A DNA stretch of 64,000 nt from Pseudomonas sp. UYIF39 (GTDB lineage Bacteria; Pseudomonadota; Gammaproteobacteria; Pseudomonadales; Pseudomonadaceae): contig NZ_JALBYU010000003.1 in assembly GCF_029963765.1 (NCBI RefSeq), forward strand, positions 186,001 to 250,000. The letters are read 5' to 3'. The position numbers were made by a program, and so were the translations under genes. Position 1 is the stretch's first letter. Each line of letters opens with the position of its first letter. Below are positions 34,959 to 46,193 of the stretch, in pieces. The notes beneath the pieces are model-generated. The model was not told the origin of the DNA. It saw only the letters and a program-made list of their open reading frames with translations, and did no database searches.

Positions 34959-35360
34959 CTACAGCAAAATAGTTCTAAAAGTCGGACTAATCATCAACAG
35001 CAACGAACACACTAGTCCAACGGACCATACCAGGCTCCGCTGCCAGGCCAGATCAACCCAATAGCACCGCAAATAAATGATTCGCGAAATCACGAAGATG
35101 ATTGCCAGCAAGTCGATCAGCCACCCCGCTGTCTGCGTGGTGTGAGCCATCAACACCCCCACCGCGAACAGAATGAACGCCTCAAAACAGTTTTGATGAG
35201 CCGCCAACGCACGGGCACCAAAGCCAGTCAGTTGCGCCTGTTGCTGACGCGGCAGATGGTTGTCATAACCGCCCTGGTCATTCATTGCCTTGGCCACAGG
35301 AATTTTTGCCAAAAAAATCAGCAGGGCACTGATAAACACACACCAGAACGGAATACTCAT
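34959..35360 (-). CDS. MAPEG family membrane protein
   Basis: A 133-residue protein with four membrane spans, starting MSIPFWCVFISALLIFLAKI. The helix-2 text LPRQQQAQLTGFGARALAAHQNCFEAFILF has the Arg/His/Asn/Glu pattern of MAPEG (eicosanoid and glutathione metabolism) proteins. Bacterial members are mostly uncharacterised; glutathione transferase activity is possible. Its ATG overlaps the stop of the DUF599 gene by one base (TGATG), so the two are coupled. Confidence 0.88.
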   Translation of the reverse strand: MSIPFWCVFISALLIFLAKIPVAKAMNDQGGYDNHLPRQQQAQLTGFGARALAAHQNCFEAFILFAVGVLMAHTTQTAGWLIDLLAIIFVISRIIYLRCYWVDLAWQRSLVWSVGLVCSLLLMISPTFRTILL

Positions 35361-36097
35361 CAAACAGCCTCTTTAATCGCCTCAGGCAATGGCGCCTCTG
35401 TAGGTGTATAGACCATCACGTCGAGAACGTCGGAATGAAATTCCCGGCGATACAACACCAGCACCACCCCGGCACTCATCAACATGAACAACCACGGGCT
35501 GACGAACCAGGCCAGCATGGTCATGCCGAAGTAGTAGGAGCGCAGTCCGAAGTTGAACTGGTTGGCGGCCATGGAAATGACGCGGGCCGCCCGGGCAGCA
35601 AAGGCTTTGCGCTCTTGTTCGGAAACGTGACGCTCACCGACCATAGGCGCCGAGCCCACCAGAATGGCCGCAAAGTTGTACTGGCGCATGCACCAGCTGA
35701 ACGTAAAGAACGCATAGACAAAGACCAGCGCCAGGCACAGCAACTTGATCTCGGACATCCCTTGAGAGGCCTGCTGCACCATCGGGATATCCGCCAATAA
35801 CGACACTGCCCGTTCGGAGGCTCCGAGCACCGTGAGAATGCCGGCCAGGATAATCAGTGTGCTGGAGGCAAAGAACGAGGCGTTGCGCTCCAGGTTACCG
35901 ATCACGCTGGCGTCAGCGATGCGGTTGTCGCGCAACAGCATGCGGCGCATCCAGTCTTCGCGATAAAGGTGCAGCACGCTGGCCAGGCACGCAGTGTCGC
36001 GGCCCTTCCACGTCGCATAACGGGTATAGCCGCCCCAGCAAATGGCGAACCAGAGCGCGGCGAGGATGTGGATCATGTTGGCGTGGATGAACGACAT
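35360..36097 (-). CDS. DUF599 membrane protein
   Basis: A 245-residue inner-membrane protein with about four spans, starting MSFIHANMIHILAALWFAICW. It fits DUF599 by the block RDTACLASVLHLYREDWMRRMLLRDNRIADASVIGNLE and by FTFSWCMRQYNF with NQFNFGLRSYYFG. Function unknown; it heads a two-gene unit with the MAPEG protein. The tail (YRREFHSDVLDVM) is cytosolic. Confidence 0.87.
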   Translation of the reverse strand: MSFIHANMIHILAALWFAICWGGYTRYATWKGRDTACLASVLHLYREDWMRRMLLRDNRIADASVIGNLERNASFFASSTLIILAGILTVLGASERAVSLLADIPMVQQASQGMSEIKLLCLALVFVYAFFTFSWCMRQYNFAAILVGSAPMVGERHVSEQERKAFAARAARVISMAANQFNFGLRSYYFGMTMLAWFVSPWLFMLMSAGVVLVLYRREFHSDVLDVMVYTPTEAPLPEAIKEAV

Positions 36098-36175
36098 GCA
36101 GGTCCTTGTGATGTGTTTGGCAAAGCAAGTAGTGCTTCGACGTTAGCTCAAGGAAAAAGACACTGCACCCTCTCC

Positions 36176-36213
36176 AAAAAAAATGCCCCGTATCGATTGA
36201 TACGGGGCATTTC
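36176..36213. terminator. Bidirectional-looking terminator after brnQ
   Basis: AAATGCCCCGTATC, loop, GATACGGGGCATTT with A-rich and T-rich flanks. It lies between the start of the DUF599 gene and the end of brnQ (both minus strand), so it ends the brnQ message. Confidence 0.9.
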
Positions 36214-36255
36214 CATGTGTGCTCACGACCCGCTTGTGGCGGGCTATGAAGCGGC

Positions 36256-37569
36256 TTAAGCCAGTACTTCTTCGCGCTTGCCCAGCAGGCGATCGCAAAC
36301 CACCGCGACGACCAGGGTCATGACCGACGGCACCAGCCAGGCCAGGCCTTGCTCACTCAGCGGCAGGTGGGATAACTGAGTCGGCATCCAGTCTGCCAGA
36401 CCCGCGCCCTTGAGGGCGTCGATCAAACCGAAGATGAACGACACCAGCATCACCGGACCGACGATTCGACCCTGCTCATGCCAGAAGTCCTTGCAGAAGC
36501 TCAGGGCGACCAGGGCAATGCACGGCGGGTAGATCGCGGTCAGCACCGGGATCGAGAACGCAATCAGCTTGGTGAGGCCCAGGTTGGACACCAGCAGGGA
36601 GAATGCGGCCAGGATGATGACCAATGTCTTGTAGGAAAGCGGCAACACACGGCTGAAGTATTCGGCGCAGGCGCAGGTCAGACCCACCGCCGTCACCAGA
36701 CAGGCCAGGGAAATCAGCACCGCCAGAAAACCGCTGCCCAGAGAGCCGAAGGTGTGTTGCACGTAAGCGTGCAACACCGCCGCGCCGTTGGTGGCACCCG
36801 CGGCCACTTCATGGCTGCCCGAACCGAGACGGAACAGGCTGACGTAAACCAGCGCCAGACCTACGCCGGCAATCAGCCCGGCGATGATCGCGTAACGGGT
36901 AATCAACACCGGCGACTCGACGCCACGGGAGCGGATTGCGTTGACGATGACAATACCGAACACCAGCGCGCCCAGGGTATCCATGGTCAGGTAACCATTG
37001 ATGAAGCCTTGGGAGAACGGTGCCGCTACGTATTCCGGGGTGGCCACGCCGACATCACCGGCCGGTAATGCAAACGCTGCGATGCCGAGCGCGGCCAGGG
37101 CGATGATCTTCAGCGGTGCGAGGAAACGTCCTACGGTATCCAGCAGCCGGCCCGGATAGAGCGAGATGAAGAACACCAGCAGGAAGTACACCGAGCTATA
37201 GAGAAACAGTGCCAGCGGGCTCTCGCCGGTCAGCGGCGCCAAGCCGACTTCGAATGACACGGTAGCGGTGCGCGGTGTCGCGAACAGCGGGCCGACAGCG
37301 AGGTAGCACGCGGCCGCCAGCAGGCCACCGGCGACTTTACCAATCGGGCTGCTCAACGCATCCATGGCGCCACCGACCTTGGCCAGGGCGACAACGGTGA
37401 TCACCGGCAGACCGACCGCGGTGATCAGAAAGCCCAGCGCCGCCATCCAGACGTTTGGACCGGACTGCAGACCGACGATAGGCGGGAAGATGATGTTGCC
37501 AGCCCCGACAAACAGGGCAAACGTCATAAAACCAAGTGCCAGGATGTCCTGGCCTTTCAACACTTTCAT
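36256..37569 (-). CDS. brnQ: Branched-chain amino acid carrier BrnQ (LIVCS family)
   Basis: A sodium-coupled symporter for leucine, isoleucine and valine in the inner membrane. The 437-residue protein has twelve hydrophobic segments and starts [33 protein letters not shown]; the [11 protein letters not shown] stretch is the family signature. It also has [15 protein letters not shown] near residue 95. No clear ribosome site is seen. It is a single-gene unit ended by the strong hairpin downstream; the 5' region contains a MITE-like element. Confidence 0.95.
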   Translation of the reverse strand: MKVLKGQDILALGFMTFALFVGAGNIIFPPIVGLQSGPNVWMAALGFLITAVGLPVITVVALAKVGGAMDALSSPIGKVAGGLLAAACYLAVGPLFATPRTATVSFEVGLAPLTGESPLALFLYSSVYFLLVFFISLYPGRLLDTVGRFLAPLKIIALAALGIAAFALPAGDVGVATPEYVAAPFSQGFINGYLTMDTLGALVFGIVIVNAIRSRGVESPVLITRYAIIAGLIAGVGLALVYVSLFRLGSGSHEVAAGATNGAAVLHAYVQHTFGSLGSGFLAVLISLACLVTAVGLTCACAEYFSRVLPLSYKTLVIILAAFSLLVSNLGLTKLIAFSIPVLTAIYPPCIALVALSFCKDFWHEQGRIVGPVMLVSFIFGLIDALKGAGLADWMPTQLSHLPLSEQGLAWLVPSVMTLVVAVVCDRLLGKREEVLA

Positions 37570-37813
37570 TAAGGAAATACCACACTACTGAATCGGAATT
37601 TAGAGAGGGATTTCCCTGAGGGGTGAGGGAAATGCTGTCGGTCCGTATAGGACTGACCCGTTTAGCGCGTAGCAACCTTGTGGGCCGCGGACGCAAAAAT
37701 GGCTGCTAGCCTAACGAATTTGCCCAACAAACGCACTGTTAGGGTGCGAAGTATCCGATACACGACATTTCTGTGTCGCGTTTACATATCTAACTTACTT
37801 ACACAGAACCCCG
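37570..37813. other. Upstream region of brnQ, no gene
   Basis: About 240 bases, AT-richer than the genes. They presumably hold the brnQ promoter, but no confident -35/-10 pair or operator was placed. Confidence 0.4.
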
Positions 37814-37959
37814 TGTGGCGGGGGATTTATCGGAACGCCGCAAGCCCCGTTGGGTCGCGAAGCGATCCTAAAACCTGCATCCGAGGTGTATCAGATGCAC
37901 CGCATGCGATGGTTTTACGACTGCTGCGCAGTCGAACGGGGATAAATCCCCTCGCCACA
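37814..37959. repeat. MITE-like element with terminal inverted repeats
   Basis: Left end TGTGGCGGGGGATTTATC (37814-37831) is the reverse complement of the right end GATAAATCCCCTCGCCACA (37941-37959) apart from one inserted base. The 146-base body has no open frame and contains further short inverted pairs. It lies between brnQ and sucD, outside both genes. Its ends match a short repeat I recall between genes in fluorescent pseudomonads. Confidence 0.75.
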
Positions 37960-37987
37960 AAATCCCAGTACAAACCCCAGAAATGAC

Positions 37988-38011
37988 AAAGGCCACCCGA
38001 AGGTGGCCTTT
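37988..38011 (-). terminator. Terminator of the suc operon
   Basis: AAAGGCCACC, loop TTCG, GGTGGCCTTT on the minus strand, 30 bases after the sucD stop. Confidence 0.88.
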
Positions 38012-38041
38012 GTTTGGTGAAGCGTCAGTTAAGCGCGAGGC

Positions 38042-38923
38042 TTACTTGATCGCCCAACCGGTCAGCTCGGACAAAGCCTTGCCGATGTCTGCCAGCGAAC
38101 GCACGGTTTTAACGCCTGCGTCTTCCAGGGCAGCAAACTTCTCGTCTGCAGTGCCTTTGCCGCCAGAGATGATTGCGCCAGCATGGCCCATGCGCTTGCC
38201 CGCAGGGGCAGTCACACCAGCGATGTAGGAAACAACCGGCTTGGTCACGTGTGCCTTGATGTAGGCAGCCGCTTCTTCTTCAGCCGAACCGCCGATCTCA
38301 CCGATCATCACGATCGCTTCGGTCTTCGGGTCTTCCTGGAACAGCTTCAGGATGTCGATGAAGTTCGAGCCTGGGATCGGGTCACCGCCGATGCCGACGC
38401 AAGTCGACTGACCGAAACCGGCGTCAGTAGTCTGCTTAACAGCTTCGTAGGTCAGGGTGCCGGAACGGGAAACGATACCGACCTTGCCTGGCAAGTGAAT
38501 GTGACCTGGCATGATGCCGATCTTGCATTCGCCTGGAGTGATCACGCCTGGGCAGTTAGGACCGATCAGGACTACGCCCAGCTCGTCGCACTTGACCTTG
38601 GCATCCAGCATGTCCAGGGTAGGAATGCCTTCAGTGATGCAAACGATCAGCTTGATGCCGCCGAAGGCTGCTTCCAGGATGGAGTCTTTGCAGAAAGGAG
38701 CTGGAACGTAGATCACGCTGGCGGTGGCGCCAGTGGCTGCTACAGCATCTTTCACGGTGTTGAACACTGGCAGACCCAGATGCTCGGTGCCGCCTTTACC
38801 AGGAGTCACGCCGCCAACCATCTTGGTGCCGTACTCGATGGCTTGCTGGGTGTGGAAACTACCTTGCGAACCGGTAATACCCTGGCAGATAACTTTGGTG
38901 TCTTTATTGATCAGGACGCTCAT
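38042..38923 (-). CDS. sucD: Succinyl-CoA synthetase alpha subunit
   Basis: Forms, with SucC, the enzyme that converts succinyl-CoA to succinate with ATP/GTP formation. The 293-residue protein starts [20 protein letters not shown] (CoA-binding Rossmann domain). TPGKGG and GGDPIPG are family blocks, and the phosphorylated His is in RMGHAGAII. It overlaps sucC by one base. Confidence 0.98.
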   Translation of the reverse strand: MSVLINKDTKVICQGITGSQGSFHTQQAIEYGTKMVGGVTPGKGGTEHLGLPVFNTVKDAVAATGATASVIYVPAPFCKDSILEAAFGGIKLIVCITEGIPTLDMLDAKVKCDELGVVLIGPNCPGVITPGECKIGIMPGHIHLPGKVGIVSRSGTLTYEAVKQTTDAGFGQSTCVGIGGDPIPGSNFIDILKLFQEDPKTEAIVMIGEIGGSAEEEAAAYIKAHVTKPVVSYIAGVTAPAGKRMGHAGAIISGGKGTADEKFAALEDAGVKTVRSLADIGKALSELTGWAIK

Positions 38924-40089
38924 TATTTGCCCTCCGCAGCTTTGACAACTTGTTGAGCAGCGTCGGTCAGGCTGGTAGCAGCGATGATGTTCAAACCGCT
39001 TTCTGCCAGTACTTTAGCGCCCAGCTCAGCGTTGTTGCCTTCAAGGCGAACAACAACCGGGATTTTCACGCCGACTTCTTTCACAGCGCCGATGATGCCT
39101 TCGGCAATCATGTCGCAACGAACGATGCCGCCGAAGATGTTGACCAATACTGCAGCGACGTTAGTGTCGGACAGGATGATCTTGAACGCTTCGGTAACGC
39201 GTTCTTTGGTAGCACCGCCGCCCACGTCGAGGAAGTTGGCTGGTTTGCCGCCATGCAGGTTGACGATGTCCATGGTACCCATGGCCAGGCCAGCACCGTT
39301 GACCATGCAACCGATGTTACCTTCCAGCGCTACGTAGTTCAGTTCGAACTTGGCAGCGTGCGCTTCGCGCGGATCGTCTTGCGACGGATCGTGGAAAGTC
39401 TTCAGCTTAGGCTGACGGTACATGGCGTTGGCGTCGATGTTGATCTTGGCGTCGAGGCAATGCAGATCGCCGTCAGCCTTGATCACCAGCGGGTTCACTT
39501 CCAGCAGAGCCAGGTCGTGATCCTTGAACAGCTTGGCCAGACCTACGAAGATCTTGGCGAACTGAGCAACTTGCTTGCCTTCCAGACCCAACTGGAATGC
39601 CAGCTCGCGACCCTGGAATGGCTGAGCGCCAACCAGTGGATCGATAGTGGCCTTGAGGATTTTCTCAGGGGTGTCGTGAGCGATTTTCTCGATGTCCACA
39701 CCACCTTCGGTGGAAGCCATGAACACGATGCGACGGCTCGAACGGTCAACGACAGCGCCCAGGTACAGCTCTTTAGCGATATCAGTGCACGATTCAACCA
39801 GGATCTTGGTGACTGGCTGACCATTGGCATCAGTCTGGTAAGTGACCAGACGCTTGCCCAACCACTGTTGAGCAAATGCTTTGGCATCTTCTTTGCTGCG
39901 AACCAGCTTAACGCCGCCCGCTTTACCGCGACCACCTGCGTGAACCTGGGCTTTGACAACCCATTCGGTCCCGCCGATTTTGTCGCACGCTTCTGCTGCT
40001 GCTTCCGGGGTGTCTACGGCGAAACCCTGGGATACTGGCAGGCCGTATTCAGCGAACAGCTGCTTACCCTGATACTCGTGAAGATTCAT
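38923..40089 (-). CDS. sucC: Succinyl-CoA synthetase beta subunit
   Basis: The nucleotide-binding and specificity subunit, 388 residues, starting [19 protein letters not shown]. The ATP-grasp domain contains [17 protein letters not shown] and EVNPLV; the C-terminal CoA-ligase domain has [13 protein letters not shown] and [10 protein letters not shown]. Length and blocks are standard. It follows lpd after a 200-base hairpin-rich gap. Confidence 0.98.
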   Translation of the reverse strand: MNLHEYQGKQLFAEYGLPVSQGFAVDTPEAAAEACDKIGGTEWVVKAQVHAGGRGKAGGVKLVRSKEDAKAFAQQWLGKRLVTYQTDANGQPVTKILVESCTDIAKELYLGAVVDRSSRRIVFMASTEGGVDIEKIAHDTPEKILKATIDPLVGAQPFQGRELAFQLGLEGKQVAQFAKIFVGLAKLFKDHDLALLEVNPLVIKADGDLHCLDAKINIDANAMYRQPKLKTFHDPSQDDPREAHAAKFELNYVALEGNIGCMVNGAGLAMGTMDIVNLHGGKPANFLDVGGGATKERVTEAFKIILSDTNVAAVLVNIFGGIVRCDMIAEGIIGAVKEVGVKIPVVVRLEGNNAELGAKVLAESGLNIIAATSLTDAAQQVVKAAEGK

Positions 40090-40120
40090 GCTTATTACCG
40101 TCTTCGTTAGGTACTGCGCA

Positions 40121-40149
40121 TTCGGTGCTGCACTTGTTCAAGTGCCGCA
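40121..40149. repeat. Strong hairpin between lpd and sucC
   Basis: GGTGC-t-GCACTTG, a two- to three-base loop, CAAGTGC-c-GCACC: twelve pairs with one mismatch. There is no T run, so it is not a simple terminator. The rest of the 200-base gap holds further short inverted repeats but no gene. Confidence 0.6.
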
Positions 40150-40289
40150 CCACCTGTGACTGCTGCTTGCGTAGGTGTTCCGGATAACCGGTGAGACTAC
40201 GCAAGGCTGCGTCCGGCGGACATTCCGCGGTGAGTCTTGCACGCAAGGCTCACGACGGGCCTTCCGCCGTGGTTTCTTATTGTCTTGTC

Positions 40290-41729
<1,440 letters not shown>

Positions 41730-41752
41730 TCATTCCTTCTCGAATCAAACCG

Positions 41753-41775
41753 GACGGCCCCTTTTGGGGACCGTC
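41753..41775. repeat. Hairpin between sucB and lpd
   Basis: GACGGCCCC, loop TTTT, GGGG-a-CCGTC: nine pairs with one bulge. There is no T run on the minus strand; it could be a processing or stability element that sets subunit ratios. Confidence 0.55.
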
Positions 41776-41836
41776 GTGGGACGAAGCTGGTCATTACAGG
41801 AGGGCCGCCCATCACTGGACGGCCCGTGCAACGAAA

Positions 41837-43057
41837 TCAGATATCCAGCAGCAAACGAGCCGGGTCTTCCAGCAGGTTCTTGATGGTAACCAGGAAGGTC
41901 ACAGCTTCTTTGCCATCGATCAGACGGTGATCGTAGGACAGAGCCAGGTACATCATCGGACGGATAACAACCTGACCGTTGATCGCCATAGGACGCTGCA
42001 GAATGTTGTGCATGCCCAGGATGGCCGCTTGCGGCGGGTTGACGATCGGCGTCGACATCATCGAACCGAAAGTACCACCATTGGTGATGGTGAACGTACC
42101 ACCCGTCATTTCGTCCATCGACAGTTTGCCGTCACGAGCCTTCTTGCCGAAGGTGGCGATGCCGCCTTCGATTTCAGCCAGGCTCATCAGTTCGGCGTTA
42201 CGCAGAACCGGAACAACCAGGCCGCGGTCGCTGGAAACAGCAACACCGACGTCAGCGTAGCCGTGATAAACGATGTCAGCACCGTCGATCGACGCGTTGA
42301 CAGCCGGGAAGCGTTTCAGCGCTTCGGTGGCAGCCTTGACGAAGAACGACATGAAGCCCAGGCGCACGCCGTTGTGGGACTTCTCGAACAGGTCCTTGTA
42401 CTTCGAACGCAGGGCCATGACTTCGGTCATGTCGACTTCGTTGAAAGTGGTCAGCATCGCCATGTTCGATTGAGCTTCAACCAGACGCTTGGCGACGGTG
42501 GCCCGCACGCGAGTCATCGGTACGCGCTTCTCGATGCGATCGCCGGCAGCGAAAACCGGAGCAGCAGCGGCAGGAGCAGCAGCCTTGGCAGGCGCGGCAG
42601 CCGGAGCGGCTTTCTTGGCAGCTACAGCGGCAACAACGTCTTCCTTGGTCACACGACCGCCTTTGCCAGTGCCGGCAACGGAAGCGATGTTGATACCGTT
42701 TTCTTCAGCCAGCTTGCGAGCAGCCGGTGCAGCAACAGGATCATCTTCGCCTTCAGCGGCTGGAGCAGCAGCTTGTGCAGCGGCCGGAGCGGCGGCGGCA
42801 GCTGGAGCGGCAGCAGCGCCGCCCGCTTCGATGGAGCCCAGGACTTCGTCGGACAGAACGGTGTCGCCTTCGTTCTTGACGATAGCGCCCAGCACGCCAT
42901 CAGCGGTGGCCAACACTTCCAATACGACTTTGTCAGTTTCGATGTCGACGATCAGGTCGTCGCGCTTGACGGCGTCGCCCGGCTTTTTGTGCCAGGTGGC
43001 AACGGTGCCATCGGCAACCGATTCCGGGAAAGTGGGGGCTTTGATTTCGATAGCCAT
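41837..43057 (-). CDS. sucB: Dihydrolipoyllysine succinyltransferase (E2)
   Basis: The core of the 2-oxoglutarate dehydrogenase complex, 406 residues. A single N-terminal lipoyl domain carries the lipoylated Lys in [11 protein letters not shown] (about residue 43). An Ala/Pro-rich linker follows, then the E1/E3-binding domain ([20 protein letters not shown]) and a second Ala-rich linker. The catalytic domain ends [16 protein letters not shown], with the active His. It starts 42 bases behind sucA. Confidence 0.98.
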   Translation of the reverse strand: MAIEIKAPTFPESVADGTVATWHKKPGDAVKRDDLIVDIETDKVVLEVLATADGVLGAIVKNEGDTVLSDEVLGSIEAGGAAAAPAAAAAPAAAQAAAPAAEGEDDPVAAPAARKLAEENGINIASVAGTGKGGRVTKEDVVAAVAAKKAAPAAAPAKAAAPAAAAPVFAAGDRIEKRVPMTRVRATVAKRLVEAQSNMAMLTTFNEVDMTEVMALRSKYKDLFEKSHNGVRLGFMSFFVKAATEALKRFPAVNASIDGADIVYHGYADVGVAVSSDRGLVVPVLRNAELMSLAEIEGGIATFGKKARDGKLSMDEMTGGTFTITNGGTFGSMMSTPIVNPPQAAILGMHNILQRPMAINGQVVIRPMMYLALSYDHRLIDGKEAVTFLVTIKNLLEDPARLLLDI

Positions 43058-43099
43058 TATCTGTGGGTCCTTAAATTCGGTTTCAGGTGCGCGAAGGCG

Positions 43100-45931
43100 T
43101 TAAACAGTAAAGGCGTCTTGCAGCAGTTTTTCCTGCTGCTCAGCGTGCATCGATGCATAACCACAAGCAGGTGCAGCAGAAGCATCACGACCGGCGTACT
43201 CGAGGAAGAGTGCTTTGTTGTGATTGCCAACGATGCGGCGCATGTGGTGTTGGCTGCAGTACCAGGCACCCTGGTTCATCGGCTCTTCCTGACACCAAAC
43301 GATATGTTTGAGGTTGGTGTACGGAGCCAGGACTTCGTTCAAGTCGTCCTCAGGGAATGGGTACAGCTGCTCGATACGCACGACGGCGATGTCGTCACGA
43401 CCTTCGGCACGGCGTTTTTCCAGCAGGTCGTAGTAGACCTTGCCGCTACACAGAACAATGCGCTCGACCTTTTTTGGGTCTTGAACATCGATTTCCGGGA
43501 TAACGGTCTGGAACGAACCTTCGGCCAGATCTTCCAGGGTCGAGATGGCCAGTTTGTGACGCAACAGCGACTTCGGAGTCAGAACGATCAATGGCTTGCG
43601 CAGCGGGCGAATCACCTGACGACGCAGCAAGTGGTAGATCTGGGCCGGCGTAGTCGGTACGGCTACCTGAATGTTGTGCTCGGCGCACAGCTGCAGGTAA
43701 CGCTCCAGACGAGCCGAAGAGTGCTCCGGACCCTGACCTTCATAACCGTGCGGCAGCAGCATGGTCAGACCGCAAAGACGGCCCCACTTGTGCTCGCCAC
43801 TGGTGATGAACTGGTCGATAACCACTTGGGCACCGTTGGCGAAGTCGCCGAACTGGGCTTCCCAGATCACCAGCGCCTCAGGCGTGGTGGTCGAGTAACC
43901 GTATTCGAACGCCAGCACGGCTTCTTCGGACAGGAACGAATCGTACAGGTCGAAACGTGGCTGGCCCTTGTACAGGTTTTGCAGCGGGACGTAGGTACCC
44001 GCGTCTTTCTGGTTGTGCAAGACAGCGTGACGGTGCGAGAACGTACCGCGACCGATGTCCTGACCCGTCATGCGAATCGGGTGACCTTCGAACGCCAGGG
44101 TCGCGTACGCCATGGTTTCGGCGTAACCCCAGTTGATCGGCAGGCCGCCGGCTTGCATCTTCTGACGGTCTTCGTAGATTTTCGAGACCTGGCGCTGAAC
44201 CACGAAGCCTTCCGGAATTTCCAGCAGCTTGGCAGACAGTTCCTGCAAGGTTTTCAGATCGAAGCGAGTGTCGTGACGCGCGGTCCAGGCGTGGCCCAGA
44301 TACGGACGCCAGTCCACGAACAACTCTTTGTTCGGCTCTTTAACCAGGCTTTTTACAACATGCAGACCGTTGTCCAGCGCATTGCGGTATTCGTCGACTT
44401 TCGCCTGAACACGCTCTGCGTCCAACACACCACCCTGAGTCAGACGATCGGCATACAGCTCACGAGTAGTGCGCTGTTTGGTGATCTGCTGATACATGAT
44501 TGGCTGGGTGCCGCTTGGCTCGTCGGCCTCGTTGTGGCCACGACGACGGTAGCAGACCAGGTCGATCACCACGTCACGCTTGAACTGCATGCGGTAGTCG
44601 ATGGCCAGCTGGGTCACGAACAACACGGCTTCCGGATCATCACCATTCACATGGAGGATCGGCGCCTGGATCATCTTCGCAACGTCGGTCGCGTACTCGG
44701 TGGAACGCGAGTCCAGCGGGTTGCTGATGGTGAAACCGACCTGGTTGTTGATCACGATGTGCACGGTGCCGCCGGTCTTGAAACCGCGGGTCTGCGACAT
44801 CTGGAAGGTTTCCATGACCACGCCTTGACCGGCGAATGCCGCGTCACCGTGGATGGAAATCGGCAGAACCTTCTCACCGGTAGGGTCGTTACGACGATCC
44901 TGACGGGCGCGAACCGAACCCTCGACCACTGGAGATACGATTTCGAGGTGGGACGGGTTGAACGCCATCGCCAGGTGAACTTCACCGCCAGTCGTCATCA
45001 CGTTGGACGAGAAGCCCTGGTGGTACTTAACGTCACCGGAACCCAGCTCGACCTTCTTCTTGCCTTCAAACTCGTCGAACAGCTCGCGCGGGTTCTTGCC
45101 GAAGGTGTTGACCAGTACGTTCAGACGACCACGGTGGGCCATGCCGATAACGATTTCCTTGGTGCCGTAGGAACCGGAACGCTGGATCAGCTCATCGAGC
45201 ATCGGAATCAGGCTCTCGCCGCCTTCCAGACCGAAACGCTTGGTACCCGGGTATTTGGTTCCCAGGTATTTTTCCAGACCTTCACCGGCGGTGACGCGCT
45301 CGAGCAGGTGGCTCTTGATGTCGGCGGAGTACGTCGGACGGCCGCGCACGCTTTCCAGACGCTGCTGGAACCACTGGCGCTGCTCGGAATCGGTGATATG
45401 CGTAAATTCAGCGCCGATGGTGCGGCAATATGTCTGCTGCAACGCTTCGTGAATTTCGCGTAGGCTCGCTTCCTCTTTGCCGATGAACAGGTCGCCGGCA
45501 CGGAAGGTCGTATCAAGATCGGCATTGGTCAAGCCGTAATGATTGATCGACAGGTCTGCAGGTGCAGGACGCTGCCACAGCCCCAGCGGGTCAAGCTGGG
45601 CTGCCTGGTGGCCACGCATACGGTAGGCCTGGATCAATCGCAGCACTTCAACTTGCTTCTTCTCGTGCTCACTGCTCACGCTGCCGGCGGAAACCGGTTG
45701 GACGCGGCGCTGGTTCTTTGCCAGCAAGACGAAATGATCGCGAATTGTGGAGTGCGAAACATCGGTGGCAGTGTTGCCGTCGGCTGGCAACTTCTGGAAG
45801 TAGGTGCGCCACTCTTCTGGCACAGCGTTAGGGTCGTGCAGGTAGAGCTCATAGAGCTCTTCCACATAGGCAGCGTTACTACCGGATAGGTAGGCGCTGT
45901 TCCACATGCGCTGCATCACGCTTTCTTGCAT
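43100..45931 (-). CDS. sucA: 2-oxoglutarate dehydrogenase E1 component
   Basis: Thiamine-diphosphate-dependent decarboxylase of the 2-oxoglutarate complex, 943 residues, the usual size. It starts MQESVMQRMWNSAYLSGSNA, with the N-terminal helix that binds the core. Family blocks include IGMAHRGRLNVLVN, HGDAAFAGQGVVMET (ThDP/Mg site) and NNQVGFTISNP. The C-terminal domain has LCGLTMLLPHGYEGQGPEHSSARLE. GAGGGTG precedes the ATG. It is separated from sdhB by 262 bases that include a probable terminator or attenuator. Confidence 0.98.
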   Translation of the reverse strand: MQESVMQRMWNSAYLSGSNAAYVEELYELYLHDPNAVPEEWRTYFQKLPADGNTATDVSHSTIRDHFVLLAKNQRRVQPVSAGSVSSEHEKKQVEVLRLIQAYRMRGHQAAQLDPLGLWQRPAPADLSINHYGLTNADLDTTFRAGDLFIGKEEASLREIHEALQQTYCRTIGAEFTHITDSEQRQWFQQRLESVRGRPTYSADIKSHLLERVTAGEGLEKYLGTKYPGTKRFGLEGGESLIPMLDELIQRSGSYGTKEIVIGMAHRGRLNVLVNTFGKNPRELFDEFEGKKKVELGSGDVKYHQGFSSNVMTTGGEVHLAMAFNPSHLEIVSPVVEGSVRARQDRRNDPTGEKVLPISIHGDAAFAGQGVVMETFQMSQTRGFKTGGTVHIVINNQVGFTISNPLDSRSTEYATDVAKMIQAPILHVNGDDPEAVLFVTQLAIDYRMQFKRDVVIDLVCYRRRGHNEADEPSGTQPIMYQQITKQRTTRELYADRLTQGGVLDAERVQAKVDEYRNALDNGLHVVKSLVKEPNKELFVDWRPYLGHAWTARHDTRFDLKTLQELSAKLLEIPEGFVVQRQVSKIYEDRQKMQAGGLPINWGYAETMAYATLAFEGHPIRMTGQDIGRGTFSHRHAVLHNQKDAGTYVPLQNLYKGQPRFDLYDSFLSEEAVLAFEYGYSTTTPEALVIWEAQFGDFANGAQVVIDQFITSGEHKWGRLCGLTMLLPHGYEGQGPEHSSARLERYLQLCAEHNIQVAVPTTPAQIYHLLRRQVIRPLRKPLIVLTPKSLLRHKLAISTLEDLAEGSFQTVIPEIDVQDPKKVERIVLCSGKVYYDLLEKRRAEGRDDIAVVRIEQLYPFPEDDLNEVLAPYTNLKHIVWCQEEPMNQGAWYCSQHHMRRIVGNHNKALFLEYAGRDASAAPACGYASMHAEQQEKLLQDAFTV

Positions 45932-46077
45932 GCTTGGTCACCCTCGGTTAGGGGAACACCACCGGCGTCGACACCGAGCACACTTGCAGAAGTCCGAATG
46001 CAGCGACTAAAACAAGCCACTTAGGATCACGCTGATAGTCCGGGTACCAGCCCGGATGCCCCTGCTTGTCTCATTTC

Positions 46078-46114
46078 TTCAAAATAAGAGCCGCAGCCTT
46101 ATAAGCTGCTGCTC
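46078..46114 (-). terminator. Terminator or attenuator between sdhB and sucA
   Basis: On the minus strand GAGC-a-GCAGC, loop TTATAAG, GCTGC-g-GCTC and then TTATTTT. It lies 80 bases after the sdhB stop and probably sets the ratio of sdh to suc message. Confidence 0.65.
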
Positions 46115-46123
46115 AGGTTAAGA

Positions 46124-46153
46124 CTACGGCGCCGGTTGAAGCCTGCGCCGTAG
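46124..46153. repeat. Nine-pair hairpin after sdhB
   Basis: CTACGGCGC and GCGCCGTAG around a 12-base loop, just before the terminator-like hairpin in the direction of sdh transcription. It may protect the 3' end of the sdh message. Confidence 0.55.
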
Positions 46154-46193
46154 CATCTACGGGTACAGCGATCCTACGGGTACAGCAGCTGAA

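Noticed and set aside
41927..45463. 1178-residue plus-strand frame opposite sucB and sucA
   Set aside because: Very long, but it mirrors highly biased codons of two certain genes; no start signals and no domain. Length alone is not evidence here.
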